NCBI GenBank assembly: GCA_963169105.1
Contig: OY720637.1
Location: 32,111,925-32,175,924 of the forward strand
Length of the DNA: 64,000 bases
Origin: Ceriagrion tenellum
Taxonomy: Eukaryota > Arthropoda > Insecta > Odonata > Coenagrionidae
Direction: 5' to 3'
Shown: in pieces, positions 46,736-58,845 of the stretch
Layout: each line of letters begins with the position of its first letter
How positions within the stretch are numbered: position 1 is the stretch's first letter
The notes under the pieces: model-generated
Database searches by the model: none
The model's input: only the letters and a program-made list of their open reading frames with translations
Told to the model about the DNA's origin: nothing
Translations under genes and position numbers: made by a program

Positions 46736-47310
46736 GGCCGCGTGGTAACTATAACTATGATAAAAGAATTAGAGCGCGTGCAAAGGAGATCTGCTAGGTT
46801 TGTTAAAGGCCGTTATGATAATTGTATAAGTGTTATGAGTTTAATAGAAAAACTAGGATGGGAATTACTATCAGAACGCAGGTTAAAATTTAGGTTAAAC
46901 CTTTTAAGTAAATTCGAAACCGAGTTGTTCACAGATGACGTTAGATATATATTGAGAACCCCTGCGTATTATGCTAGGTTTGATCATAATAACAAGATTA
47001 GAGAGATAGATTGTCGTACCGATAGATTTAAAATGTCATTTTTCCCTCGTACTATAAGGGAGAACAATAGGCAGCGTAGCAAAGGGACAGGTAGGTGAAA
47101 TATAGTTATAGTAGTCTGTAGTGCATGATGCATGTAATAACAACCAATAATCCCTTTCTTATTATGTAGTTACTAACCATGTGACCCTATTATCTAGGAT
47201 GCCTTCATTAAATATCCTAGTTGCATGTCAATAGAGCATGTTTGGTGATCTTCACCCCCTGCCACACACCCTCGTGGTGGCTCGCAGGGTATCACGTAGA
47301 TGTAGATGTA
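46728..47310 (+). mobile_element. LINE-alpha C-terminus and 3'UTR, best preserved copy
   Basis: An open frame to 47098 encodes the C-terminal region of a CR1/L2/Jockey-like LINE reverse transcriptase: IKELERVQRRSARFVKGRYD, LIEKLGWELLSERRLKFRLN, then NKIREIDCRTDRFKMSFFPR and TIRENN. This layout (ERVQRRAARFV...LGW..L..RR...SFFPRTI..WN) is a known signature of these LINEs; the residue before N is Glu here, not Trp. The 3'UTR ends with the tail GTAGATGTAGATGTA. The catalytic reverse-transcriptase and endonuclease domains are missing. Confidence 0.9.
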
Positions 47311-47341
47311 TAACGGATTCACGCGCTCATTGTCGCACACT

Positions 47342-47740
47342 TCATCTACATCTACTTATCACCCTGCAAGCCACCACAAGGGTGTTTGGTAGGGGGTGAC
47401 TTACCACCAACACAAACAACAGTGAATAAATTGACTTTCACTCGCAAGCACCACACTATCGGTATGCTACAAATTCTACAGAAACTGCTAAAATCAGCTA
47501 TAATGTAACTACATAAACGTGGCACAAGTGTCATTAAGGGAACATGCAAATGATTATGTTAGCATAACTCGGCAGATTTAGAAACATGCATTAGGGGGGA
47601 CATGAATTAATCTGCTACACAACCTGTCAACTGACCTACTTCAAAGTCTCAACGCAGCCATTGTGGTCTTTTATCGATCGCGGTAAAAACGACATTTGAA
47701 ACCGTTTTGTTCTATAATCTATTTCCCTTTTTTTACTTGT
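47342..47740 (-). mobile_element. LINE-alpha 3' fragment, minus strand
   Basis: Its tail (reverse of TTCATCTACATCTACTT) starts 31 bases after the tail of the plus-strand copy, so the two LINEs meet tail to tail. The minus strand ends with coding remnants IDYRTKRFQMSFLPRSIKDH. The UTR is closer to the copy at 29003 than to its neighbour, so they are different subfamilies. Confidence 0.85.
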
Positions 47741-48030
47741 GCGAACTTCACTGAGAAAAAATCATTCGCCTGCCAAGTTGTATTTGAACCGCTCGAGATT
47801 ACCTCGATCATGCAATTTCGGAGTAGGGATGCCACACCGACATCGATGTACTCATCGGACTACTCGATATTTTTGGCCGAGACATCGGAGACATCAAGAA
47901 GTAAAATACTCTGATGAAAACTGAGTGAATGGTCAGAACTTTTATCACCATCGAAAAATCGACTACTCGATGTTTTTTAGTCGATGTGGCATGCCTACTT
48001 CGGAGTCACGTGGTACAACAACCAACGGTT
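47741..48030 (-). mobile_element. SINE-B interrupted by a hAT-like MITE
   Basis: GTGCGAACTTCACTGAG and AAAAAATCATTCGCCTG mark the SINE-B end. A decayed reversed B box (TATTTGAACCGC) and CTCGATCATGC follow. The segment is broken at 47823 by the MITE and resumes only briefly after 48005. Confidence 0.5.
47824..47997. mobile_element. hAT-like MITE with 8-bp target duplication
   Basis: The ends are inverted copies, TAGGGATGCCACACCGAC and GTCGATGTGGCATGCCTA, with additional inner pairing of ACTCGAT phrases. TTTCGGAG (47816-47823) and CTTCGGAG (47998-48005) flank it, an 8-bp duplication with one mismatch. The TAGGGATG-type end and the 8-bp target duplication are characteristic of hAT elements. Non-autonomous, 174 bp. 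Confidence 0.8.
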
Positions 48031-48219
48031 GAAGATTATGGTGAGTTTTATACAAATTAATGGACATTTTGAGCGTCTGATATACTATTTATTGTGTCTT
48101 TAATCGGAATATAGAAATCCATTTCTCACAATTACCGCGGTTGGGAAGACTGCGGGAATTTTTATAAATGGTTCAAATACTATTCAGAGTTATTTAAACA
48201 CAACCCACCTTTACTGATA
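48031..48219. other. Non-coding stretch
   Basis: Nothing recognised. Confidence 0.3.
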
Positions 48220-48289
48220 TTCGAACTCGGGCTCCTCAATTTAGCACCGAGAGTGCATTTGGTGCAATATTGAGGGCTCTGGGTTCGAA
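48220..48289. repeat. Inverted tRNA B-box-like repeat
   Basis: 28-base arms (48220-48247 and 48262-48289) are inverted copies with 21 of 28 matches. Each end carries a TTCGAA core; the right one reads GGGTTCGAAACC, a good B box on the plus strand. Probably a head-to-head remnant of a tRNA-derived repeat. Confidence 0.45.
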
Positions 48290-50907
48290 ACCTAGTTTTG
48301 CCGAACAACTTTTTTTTAACTGTTAAAATCACACCAGTGCCCTCAAGTAATATACCATGAACTTGTTCGAAACGGACGGTTCGAACGGTCGTTTTGACAT
48401 ATTTGAATCAACCTGAATGGCATAGGCAGCAAACAAAAATTTGATGGAAATGAAATTTGTTGAAAAAGATCATTCACATTCTTGAGGCCAGAGTTTATTA
48501 TGTTGGGTTAACGTTTATCGTAATGTGATATAGCTTTTTATTTAGCTAATAGTTACCTTTTCTGATTCGGGCTATTTACAACACATCAGGCAGTCGGTTA
48601 TTTTAATTGAGCGGTATCTATTAACTTAAGAGTCATTTTTTTTATTTCATAGCGAGAAAAATAATAAAAAAAGAGATAATAAAACCGAGTGTAAAGGAGT
48701 TAAAAACCTCAACATTTTTACCACTGGCTGAGTGCTGCTCTTTACATTTCATTCACTGGATATATTTCAAAGCTAAATCACAACTATTTCACTTTTATGT
48801 ACCTCATTTACAAAAAAATTAGAAAAGACGCCTACGAACATTCTCCGTCACCTGAAAATAAGCGAAAAAAGTTACTGATCACAAGTCATCCTTCACAAAG
48901 GCAAGGTCTCTGCAAATTTTAAAATATCTAATTTTATTCATTGAAAAGTGCTAGGTTTCATGAAAAACCGCCTAACTTAGCAATTTAAACGACAAAATAT
49001 GTGTATAACTTGATGCCAGGCCAGCGCTTGCTATATAGCTGAATGCCAAGGTGGTTGCTCAGGGACATGATGGCAAACTCCGCTAATCCGTACGGTTCTT
49101 TTCACTGTACCGCTTGCTAATCTCCCTGACTAGTAGACTAGCTTTATATGGGAAAGGGGAACATGGAGGAAAATGCCAACATAGCCACGGCAAATCAATT
49201 AACATGGAGGGATAGTACGAACCACCAGCGTACTCGGATGAAAAATATATACTTTTCTTCTTTACGCATATTATAAATATCCATCTCAGTCGTGATTCTC
49301 GTTCACTGTCCCACTGGGCTATCTGTCGTTACGGTTACGACATGCTCCAAAACCGAACCTCACCATGTAAAGGAGATTTATCTTGTATTTAGGACAAAAT
49401 ATATTTCATCCAACACCCAACAGTTTCAAAATCATAAGAAACGAAAATTTATTTTGAAACTATGATAAATATGGATATAGTCGCAGGAAAATATTGATGT
49501 CGATATTATATAAAAATGTTGACGTCTAACAATAAATCTGTACCTATGCCGTTTTATGTAGTATAGTAGTATTATTTTTATACCGGCGATGCATTTAATT
49601 CACGGAAGGCAGCCTGCTGACAGGTCTGTGACCTTTGAGGCTGCCCAAAGCTCCTGAAAAATCGTAAGAAATTCATTGTACTCTAAAGTGCGAGGTAATA
49701 AACGTATGAAACTATATTACACGTGCCGCCAAGTCCAATATAAGTCACTTCAGGTTATCGCCTCGCTTTTTAGAGATTAAAGTTTTACCTTCCGCACATA
49801 ATACAATTTCAAACTCAAAACTAAGAATTCAAATAGTGGTATGGAATAGAATATATTGTTTCTTTTCGAAGTCTATCATTTAACAATTTACCTATATATA
49901 ACGGAAAGAGTATCGGGTAGATAATCAGTATCTAAGGCTGAATGAGGTCCTCAACTTCTATTTATGTCATTTAGTTGCTCAAGTTCGCGCATGATCACAC
50001 TGCCATATGAAGCAGAAAGATACGTTTTCCATAAACCTTCAGCTGCGAGTCGGGAGTTATCGGAAAATTCTAATTATAACCATAGCCATAATAACTGTGC
50101 CTCCGAATACTCTAATATTCTTGATTAAACAAGAACTCTTTTTCAATACATTTAATCTTTTACCAATAAAGGTTTCCTTAAAAAATACTAGCATATTAAA
50201 CAACGTATAAAATTAATTCAACAATTTCAGCTGCCCCCAAGGTTAGGAGGAGTAGCCCAACATTTAAGATAAATTGACTTTTAGACGTCTCCCTATCTGA
50301 ATGTATGAAGTCAGTATTTGTGTATTCTCTAATTAGAGTACACTGGACAGAATAATAACCAGTGGGAAATTTGGGCAGTTTCAATTTCAAGGAACAGCCC
50401 CATAAATCTAAGAGATTCCGACTCTAAAACAATTTCAGTTTTCCAGTCTATAACGGTCAGGATAAAACCTTTGCTTTTCAATGAAGCTATTCACCAATTC
50501 ATTATGTGACGACCACAATTATTGAAGAGGAATGTAAAACAGCATTCCCACGACGCTGTTCCATTAATATAAAGTCAGCGAAACTTCAGAAATCAACATC
50601 ATATCCTTGAGTAAACTTCCAAAGCTAACTCACTCATGGCTCATATTTTTCTTCTCTACAGTTTTCCTTCCTCTGATCGCGTCAAATGCAAATAGCAACC
50701 GAGCCGAGCGCAAGTCTCGGTATCTTATCTTCCCTCACCTCTCACTTCCAACTGTTCCTGAACCGATGCCACTCTACTCTCCTGTAATCTTATCTCTATC
50801 TATCGCACAAGGTCGAAATCATTTTCCATCAAGCAGAAAGCCCAATCACAATTGTTGCTTCCGAATTACCTAAATGATATCTTTGTACACTGCACTTCTC
50901 ATAGAAG
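48290..50907. other. AT-rich non-coding stretch
   Basis: About 2.6 kb without recognised repeats. A frame at 50607-50873 starts with a hydrophobic segment that mimics a signal peptide but lacks other support. Confidence 0.35.
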
Positions 50908-51404
50908 CACTAGGATGGGAATTACTATCAGAACGCAGGTTAAAATGTAGGTTGAACCTTTTAATTTAATTAAAATTTAATAATTTAATTAATTAAATTC
51001 GAAACCGATTTGTTCACAGATGACGTTAGATATATATTGAGAACCCCTGCGTAATATGCTAGGTTTGATCATATTAACAAGATTAGAGAGATAGATTGTC
51101 GTACCGATAGATTTAAAATGTCATTTTTCCCGCGTAGGTACTATAAGGGAGAAAAATAGGCGGCGTAGCAAAGGGATAGGTAGGTGAAATATAGTTAGAG
51201 TAGTCTGTAGTGCATGATGCATGTAATAACAACCATTAATCCCTTTCTTATTATGTAGATACTAACCATGTGACCCTATTATCTAGCATATCTTCATTAA
51301 ATATCGTAGTTGCATGTCAATAGTGCATATTTGGTGATCTTCACCCCCTGCCACACACCCTCGTGGTGGCTCACAGGGTTGTACGTAGATGTAGATGTAG
51401 ATGT
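50908..51404 (+). mobile_element. LINE-alpha C-terminus and 3'UTR with internal AT insertion
   Basis: It begins at LGWELLSERRLKCRLNLL and follows the copy at 46728 closely. About 30 bases of TTAA/AATT-rich sequence are added near 50965-50998, a TAA stop lies in the RTP...YARF segment, and an extra GTA occurs in the SFFPR region. The 3' end has three GTAGAT units. 5'-truncated and non-functional. Confidence 0.85.
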
Positions 51405-51724
51405 ACATGATTACATTGCACAGAGTGGGAGCCAACAAAGTGGATGAGATCAGCGGACATCGGATTTCCAATTTACAGGAAGATTATCTTGTAGCCTGCG
51501 GCATGTGAAACGAGGCATCTGTAGGTTTACAAATTAATTCGTGCACTAGTGCCAGGTAATTGCATATCGAAGTAAAACCTCGACATTTAACATATCAATC
51601 CACTTGGTACTTAGAGGCTCTGTGAATGAAGCCAGCGAATGAATGTGACGAAAAGAAAATATCAGATTACGAGCCAAAATTTCTCGATAAACGTCTTTCC
51701 GTGTAAATAATTATTAAAAATACT
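51405..51724. other. Non-coding stretch
   Basis: Nothing recognised. Confidence 0.3.
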
Positions 51725-51800
51725 GCACAATTCGACATTTTTATTCACTCTACCGATTTCAACGCTTAGGCGTCACCGGTTATATCGATCGAAAAAGTAA
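51725..51800 (-). repeat. Half-foldback of the hairpin-GAAA type
   Basis: Read on the minus strand: TGACGCCTAAGCGTTGAAAT, CGGTAGAGTGAATAAAAATG. This is the layout of one arm of the foldbacks at 8479 and 42218 (small hairpin, GAAA, CGGT, AATAAA). The partner arm was not found. Confidence 0.45.
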
Positions 51801-54290
51801 AAAAAAGATATTGTACAAAGTTGTTCATCACTAATCGTGAACTTCCAAGAGGTGACCGCTAACTCCACTTGTATAATATGTATTTTATAATCTTAATTTG
51901 AATTTTCAACCATGCAGAACCAACAACTTATTCTAATATCTAAATTAGTTTTTCTGTATTATATTTCACGCCACATATGTCTCTTTTATTTAACGTCAAT
52001 TAATAAATTCTTTCATACAATCAAGACTGTTAACTGAAGTAACGAAGTTTTATTGAAGCATTAAATTCACCTGGAAGACAAGATATCATTTGAGTAAAAA
52101 TGACGGCCTTGTGGGAGGCGCCCACGTGCATGCGAAGTATTACCAAAGGATTCTGCGCTTGGAAAGGATAAACCGATAACGTTAACCTTATGTCTCAGTA
52201 CTATTTTGAAGTGGCCAAAATTCGGTATTTTTACATTATTTTTGCCATTTGTAAAAGTTTGGTTTAAAAAGCGGCATACACCATATAGAGCCTCCAGGAA
52301 ATACGTGTATGTCCCTACATATAACCCATTGCGAAACAGGGAGGCCACAATACGGTGGATCGAGCATTGAATAGCTGTCCATAATTTCTGGAAATTATGG
52401 ACACATTAGTTTCCGCGGTTCTGTCAGTTCCAGAACCACTTGCAAATGCGATAAAATCCGGAAATAGATATTGGATAAAAACAACCAGAAAATAAAAATG
52501 CACGAATGCGCAGTAAATCGTCTTTCATTTCAAACTTAGCATCCAACAAGCATTAGCGCTGTGTACTGGCGGCCTGACAAGATATTAAGCCACCAAGTTA
52601 ACAAGAAATTCTGAAGCTCATTTTGACATGAAAAAGCCCACCATGAAACATCTGCTACCAATTACTGCCAGTTCGAATGAATATGATTTGACCTGTAGAG
52701 CCCAAGGATTAATCGCCAGGAAGATATACGCCCTCGGGGACCTCTTAACTTCTCCCCGCATGTGTTACTTTTAATGTCCGGTCCGGGAAATAGAATCCTA
52801 GACATTTGAAAGCCGTTTCCATGTGTGCGACAGTTAAAAAGAGATCCATTGACAGCTTACAACTGAACAGACCCTGGGTAAGTTTATGCCACGAAAGGTT
52901 TTGAAAACATCCCCCGCGGGGATATGGCAAGGAAATTAAAGTCCTGCACAAGAGGTTATAAAATTCACGCTCCGTCGATCTCTTGAGGCAGTAAGACGAG
53001 AGGGAGTCTCAATTTTTTTTCGTGGAACTTCACATAAGGGCACAATAAAACACAGGAGTCGTAAAGAAAAAACGAAGGGGAGTGACGGGGATGGAATAAG
53101 GCACACCGCTGGATGGTTCCCGAGGAAAAGGTCCCTTAGCAACCACTTAGCAGAGATTTCATCCCGTCCTGCCCAGTATAAAGTAGTTACATGATGAAAT
53201 GATTTAAATTGCATTAATATCTAATTCCAGTCACGTAAAGAAAAAGTTGTCCTCAATTTGGTATTAACAAATATATCACATATTTTAAATTGAATTAATT
53301 TCAAAATCGAGCTTAAAATTACAGTGTTAATTGCAAGAATGATTGAAACGAGGATATATTGTATTTCTTCTCCAAATACACACGTCACTCTCGCAAAAAT
53401 CATTCGTACGAAGTTCAAACTTCCAGTGAATTACATAAAAATAAAATATTGTAATCTTATAATCTTTCATTATCAAGAAATCATCGCGACTTACAGTCAA
53501 CTTGCAGTAAGCACTTCAATATAAATGGCATCCCAATCGCCTCGTATGGTTGTAAAAAAAGTTCATCAAAAATATATTTACCAAAAATCTGTTAATATTT
53601 TGCCTTAATTTCTTTTTTCACTAGGTAAGTCATGCCCTTAGCGCAACCAGAATTTTCAAAGCAACCAAATGAAGAAGACATTCCGTGTATATTCTGACTT
53701 TCCCGGCTGCGGTGAACCTTTGTAAACTTATCCTAGGACTAAGTTTCTAAGTTCCAGACACTATTAATCATTCGGAAAGCATCAAAGTCCTGCGTACTTA
53801 GAATTTGTGAGAGTTTCCAACATCATGTATTTCAATTTAAATATGTTCAATAGAGAAAAGGCGGAAGTAGTAATTGTTAATTCGCAGCAAAACTATTGAG
53901 GGCGGAGTAGCCAAAGGATATGGCCAGGGAAAACGAAGTCTTGCAGAGGGGCGAAGATATTTAGAAAAGGTTGAAGAAATCGAAAGCGAGATGAGTCAGA
54001 TATTCTAAATGGAGGTCGACAGCTATTGCACTAGCGCAATTTAAAGGCCCGTCACTTACCTTTCGGCTCAAAGGGACACGATCATGTTGGATTTTTCCAT
54101 GCTAAATACCCATCACGCCAATCCCTAATTGTGTTTGTAAAGTTAAAGAACTTAGTTATCGTTATTAGAACAGTGACTCCCTGTTGATGATCACCTATAA
54201 AATGCCCTATTCTTTCATACTTTTTTCGCTTTCCTTACTCTCATACACTGTATCCAGTACGCTCCCTTATTCTTACGACTGCAAATGAAC
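51801..54290. other. AT-rich non-coding stretch
   Basis: About 2.5 kb. Several 60-90-codon frames (for example 52067-52348 and 52936-53214, minus) have no recognisable domain. No repeats noted. Confidence 0.35.
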
Positions 54291-54856
54291 CTCTTTTTAA
54301 GTTAGTTTGGGCGAGAGATCATTTCGCCTAGATATCAATAAAGTTGGACTCACTTTAAAGAAAAACGTCTCACCCTACCAAAGATACCAAACTATCCGCC
54401 TCTATCCGCACTACTTTCCGAGATATTTGCCAAAAAATGCCAGCCATTTTAAAGGGGAATCAGTTCACGACTGAACTCCAGACACATATTAATGATAACT
54501 TTTACTTAACCACAGAAATAAAACATGAAAACACAACCCGGGTTTCAATGCATACGTATCATCTTCACAAGTTCGAGAATTTTCTTATGTGTATGGGGAA
54601 AAAAGAAAGGGAGAGGTGTTTATGTTTGTTTTTTGTGGTTAAGTAAAAGTTATCAAAATATGTCTCTGGAGTTTAGTCGTGAACCGATTCCCCTGTAAAA
54701 TGGCTGGCATTTTTTGGGAAATATCTCGGAAAGTAGTGCGGAAAGGGGCTGATGGTTTGGTATCTTTGGTAGGGTGAGATGTTTTTCTTTAAAGTGAGTC
54801 CAACTTTGTTGATTTCTAGGCGAAATGATATCTCGCCCAAACAAACTTAAGAAGAG
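54291..54856. mobile_element. Foldback element with arms of about 240 bp
   Basis: Arms at 54291-54535 and about 54615-54856 are inverted copies with scattered mismatches: GTTTGGGCGAGA, TCATTTCGCCTAGA, AAGTTGGACTCAC, ATGCCAGCCATTTTA and ACTTTTACTTAACCACA all recur inverted. The loop is about 80 bases. No target duplication or transposase is visible. Confidence 0.8.
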
Positions 54857-55205
54857 TTTAAAATCATTAAGTATGTCTATTGAAACAAACCACCAAGTTA
54901 ACAAAGACACTGTTTTATTTGAACTTCAGAGGGGCATTATTTTTAAAAAAATGAGGATTTCCTAACCCCCAGATCTCATCAGAAAATTAAGTGTGTATTT
55001 TTTATGTTTTCTCGACTATTTCAATAAATAAATCATACATTCACCTGGGTAATTTTTTCATGATTGCAAAAATACCTTCCGTTGTGAAAGATTTTTAATC
55101 ATATCGCGTGAAAAAAATGAGTCACGTTGAAGACTTTCTTAGATATATTTATTCAATGAATGATAATTTTAGTCGCATGGTACGTTTACGTAAGTACGTT
55201 TATTA
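54857..55205. other. AT-rich non-coding stretch
   Basis: Nothing recognised. Confidence 0.35.
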
Positions 55206-55485
55206 ATTAATTAAGACCTTTTTGCACCATTAACATAAATATATTTACTTCATGGTTCCTACAACTGCTGATATTAAAACGAAAAAAATCGAATATGGAT
55301 TCCATAATGAGTAGAGAAACATCCCGCCCCAACTACCTTAATAATACCTGTTTGCACGGTTAATATAAAAATATTTACTTCATGCTTCCTACAACTGCTA
55401 AAATTAAAACGAAAAAAATTGAATACATATTCCATAATGACTAGAGAAATATCCCGCTTAAGCTATCTTAATAGTCTCTTTCACC
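55206..55485 (+). repeat. 130-bp tandem repeat, about 2.1 units
   Basis: TTTGCAC landmarks at 55221 and 55351 are 130 apart. The units share TTCCTACAACTGCT, ATTAAAACGAAAAAAAT and ATTCCATAATGA with about 10 percent differences by eye. A third unit begins at about 55467 and is truncated. Confidence 0.85.
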
Positions 55486-56039
55486 ATATCCACCCATGCA
55501 TTTTTGAAGTGTTCCATTAAACTCAGTCAATTTTATTTTTATCAAGTGTACGGGGCGTTATTTTAAGGCGGAAAAGTTTCATCGGGACTCGGGATCAGAA
55601 AATCCGCAACACTCACGGAAACGTCGGGGAGGAAATCCAGGCAAAAAAAGCTGCAACCTAGCGTTTCCTAAACCTGTCTATTATCCCCCAACGGAAAAAT
55701 AAGGATTCCTTTTAGGAGTCGTAAAAATGAAAATTTTAATGGCCTATTCCCGTATGAAGAGGACTCTCAGGAATGGTATTTCGGACGGTAAAAAAGTGAT
55801 CCACCTAGCAGTTGATGGTCTGGGAAAAATATAAAACCCTTGACGGACGACCAAATTTTTCATAGACTAACAATGCTTTCATCCCCATTTATTTAGCCAC
55901 TCACTCTTAGGGAGATCATAGAATTATAATCCCCATACCTGCTGCCAACGAAACGGGAGCAGTGGATAGGTAGGGTTTTAAACTACTGAAACTCGGAAGG
56001 GTGGAAAAAATATATTAGCCATGAAATCTAGGGAGGAGG
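55486..56039. other. Non-coding stretch
   Basis: Nothing recognised. Confidence 0.3.
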
Positions 56040-56720
56040 AAGGGAGGGGAGATGCTATCCGTTTGCGCAGATGGTTGTTGCGGTGAAAATAGGAGGGCTC
56101 CCGTTCAAGAAAAAAAGAAGGCATAAAGAGAGGGACTTAAAAGGCGGCCGTAATGATTCTTACGACCTGGACGAAATGCAAACCTTCTTTTGTGACCCGG
56201 CCGTGCTTTTGTGAAAACACGGGTGAGAAGAGAGGAGGGGAACCGGGCAGGAGACAGAGGTCCGCTACCCGTAGAGTCTCTTCCACGGTTAAAAAGAGGA
56301 GTATGAGGCAAAAGAAGGAGGAATAAAAACGCTGGTTCAAGTACCGAGCTCACATACGCACACACCGACCCGTCCACATCCTCTTACAGGAAAGCTTTCG
56401 TCTACGCGGAGTAAGAGAGAGCGGGAATAAGGAATTAGGCAGTGGGGTGATGGGATGCAGGAATTATATCTCCACAGAAAGGGGGATGGTGCGCATAAAG
56501 GATCCAAGGTTGGCTGCTGGAACAACAATGGAAGATGTGAAACACTCGCCTCCACTAGGCTAAGCGCGAGAGTTGGGGAGAATGCAGATTTATGCGTTGA
56601 AAAAGTCTTTATCTTTCTTTACGAGCCGTGCGAAAGAAAGAAATATGAGGAGAGAAAAGAGGTAGTTCCCGGCAAAGCAATTATGTCATAGGATAGCGAG
56701 GTTTTAGCGACTAATCCCTC
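56040..56720. other. GC-rich island with purine runs
   Basis: GA-rich plus strand, CpGs around 56140-56390, several overlapping frames of 60-90 codons on both strands and no domain. Confidence 0.4.
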
Positions 56721-58139
56721 ACATGGGTGGGGTAAAGGGTTTTTTTTACACCACAGTGTGTTGTGGAAGCTAGGAAGGAAATTCAATAAAAAAAACTTAG
56801 CTGCAAGCCTTTGAACCATTTATCGATCGCGGGCATAATCTCGCTCTCGCGACGGCATGAATGAACGATGCTTGAGTTCGAAAGTATTTTGCCTGAAAGG
56901 AAAACTGACATGCACTGAATTACGACCACAAATCACACGTAAGAAAACGAAATAATGAGGTCGATCGATAAATTTTATCAGACACGTCAATGCGGTAAAT
57001 TAAATTAACATGAAAGTTGATCCCTCTCTCTTCACAAAGATAAAGTAATGCCAAGAAAGAGACATTCCAGACGGAGCAGTCGGCTGCAAGTAATGTAAAA
57101 GGTTGGAATAAGTTAGTTTAAATTCCACTGTATCATTGACAAAATCTATACTAAACTTCCACTATAAAGCCGTAAAGAAGGCAGATGACTAGATAAGATT
57201 AACTCACACGCACTAATTTTCAAGTTTTTGTGGAAGGGCCATATTGCCCCTTTTAGTCGGCTACTCTCATATAAGTGACATCGAATTCGGAAACCTTTAT
57301 CGATACCACGATAAAGGGTTTTGGAAGTCCATTGGCAGCCCGTCGCATTTCGATTGTTGGACCATATAAATTCCAAAAAGAAAACTGCTACCGGAGTAGA
57401 ATTGTTATAAGTGATCGTACACGTTGATAATCATGAATTATTTGAGAGAAAATATCTCTCCCTTAATGATTATTAATCTCTAATGTGAAAATTGCTTTAT
57501 CTCTTAAGTATTCAGAATACATACGATCATAAGGGTTAGCTTACTTTTCATATTTATTTCACTTCACAAACTACACATTCTAATGAGGACGCAAAATTCG
57601 GCAAAACTAAGACGATTGCGCGATACTCTTCCTTAAAAATACAAATAAATCGATGATGTGACCAAATAGTCTTCGTATGAAATAACTAATGCAATAAAAA
57701 TATTCCAAGCAAAGACATGCAAAATTTTATGGTGAAAATGATAAATTTACTTATTTAAAAGAAAATGATAACGTAGACAATTAGATCTGAAAGAAAGTGA
57801 AGCCTAGATATCCATCAAAGTTTTGACACAAAATAAATATATTTAATGGCCTCGGATGTAACAACATGACAATATTTCAACCTCAGCACAATATACTGTA
57901 ACTATTTTAGATTTGACGACCACAGTTTCAAGACAAAGCAATATCATAAGATGTTGTACTGCGATGAAACCATGACCTTGAACGATGAAACAGATGCAGG
58001 AAATACCATCTGTTGCAGGATAATATTATGAAATTTATAACCAAATTTCAACACGAAGACACGCTCAGTGAAGCAGAACATACGATTTAAATCAATAGAC
58101 CCTATATTGAGAAATAAAAAAATCCAGGTCTCCCATCCA
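56721..58139. other. AT-rich non-coding stretch
   Basis: Nothing recognised. Confidence 0.4.
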
Positions 58140-58790
58140 GAGAGCCGCATCCATTACGCTCCGCGGCAAATTCAATGAACACATCCAGCTGCGTTGCGCT
58201 CAGAACGGAGACGCCTCGGGATACGGTTGGAGCACAAATGTGTTACAAATACTCGTGTGCAAACAAACACGAAACACGGTCTCCGCGCTCGATTGAGAAT
58301 TAATTCTCGGGCAGACCTGGGAGGAATTACTAATCTCCCCTTCACGAAGTAGCAGCGAATGGGTCCTGAAGAGTGGAAAGTCGCCAGCAGTGACACCTCC
58401 TTTATTATTTTGGTCCAAACTCTCTTCCAGGTCAAGGGATCCGGCCGGAAGATATGGCTCGGATCTCAGAGAGGAAGTCGCTTATCTGCAGAAAAGGATG
58501 GTGAGAGGAACTCAGCATCTCCCCCCGCCTTGCGAAACCGGTTTTTCGCGTCAAGGAAGAAAGGAGGAGGAGAGAAAAAAAGATGAACAAGGAAAGGGAT
58601 TGGCCGTGCAGCGGGCACGGTAGCTTCTTCAAACGTCGTCCCAAATAAGAAGAAAAGAAAGACGCATCTTTCCCAGCATGAAAAGAGGTTGCGGAGCATA
58701 AGGGGGGCTTGGAGGAGAAAGGGATATGATTGCGGAGGGGAAGAAGCGAAGGAATGAGACTGAAAAAAATGTGTTTTCTCACCAAATCAA
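58140..58790. other. GC-rich island with purine runs
   Basis: CpG-containing first half, then a GA-rich plus strand (58540-58760). The 120-codon minus-strand frame (58432-58794) is Leu/Ser/Pro-rich, as expected from the opposite of GA-rich DNA. Confidence 0.4.
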
Positions 58791-58845
58791 TCATCTTTGG
58801 GATACAAACTCCAATGTTTGTCGATTTCCGCTTTTATCTGTCAAT

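Noticed and set aside
50607..50873. Possible secreted peptide with signal-like N-terminus
   Set aside because: The hydrophobic start is suggestive, but the remainder is unstructured and no splice or transcript evidence is visible.
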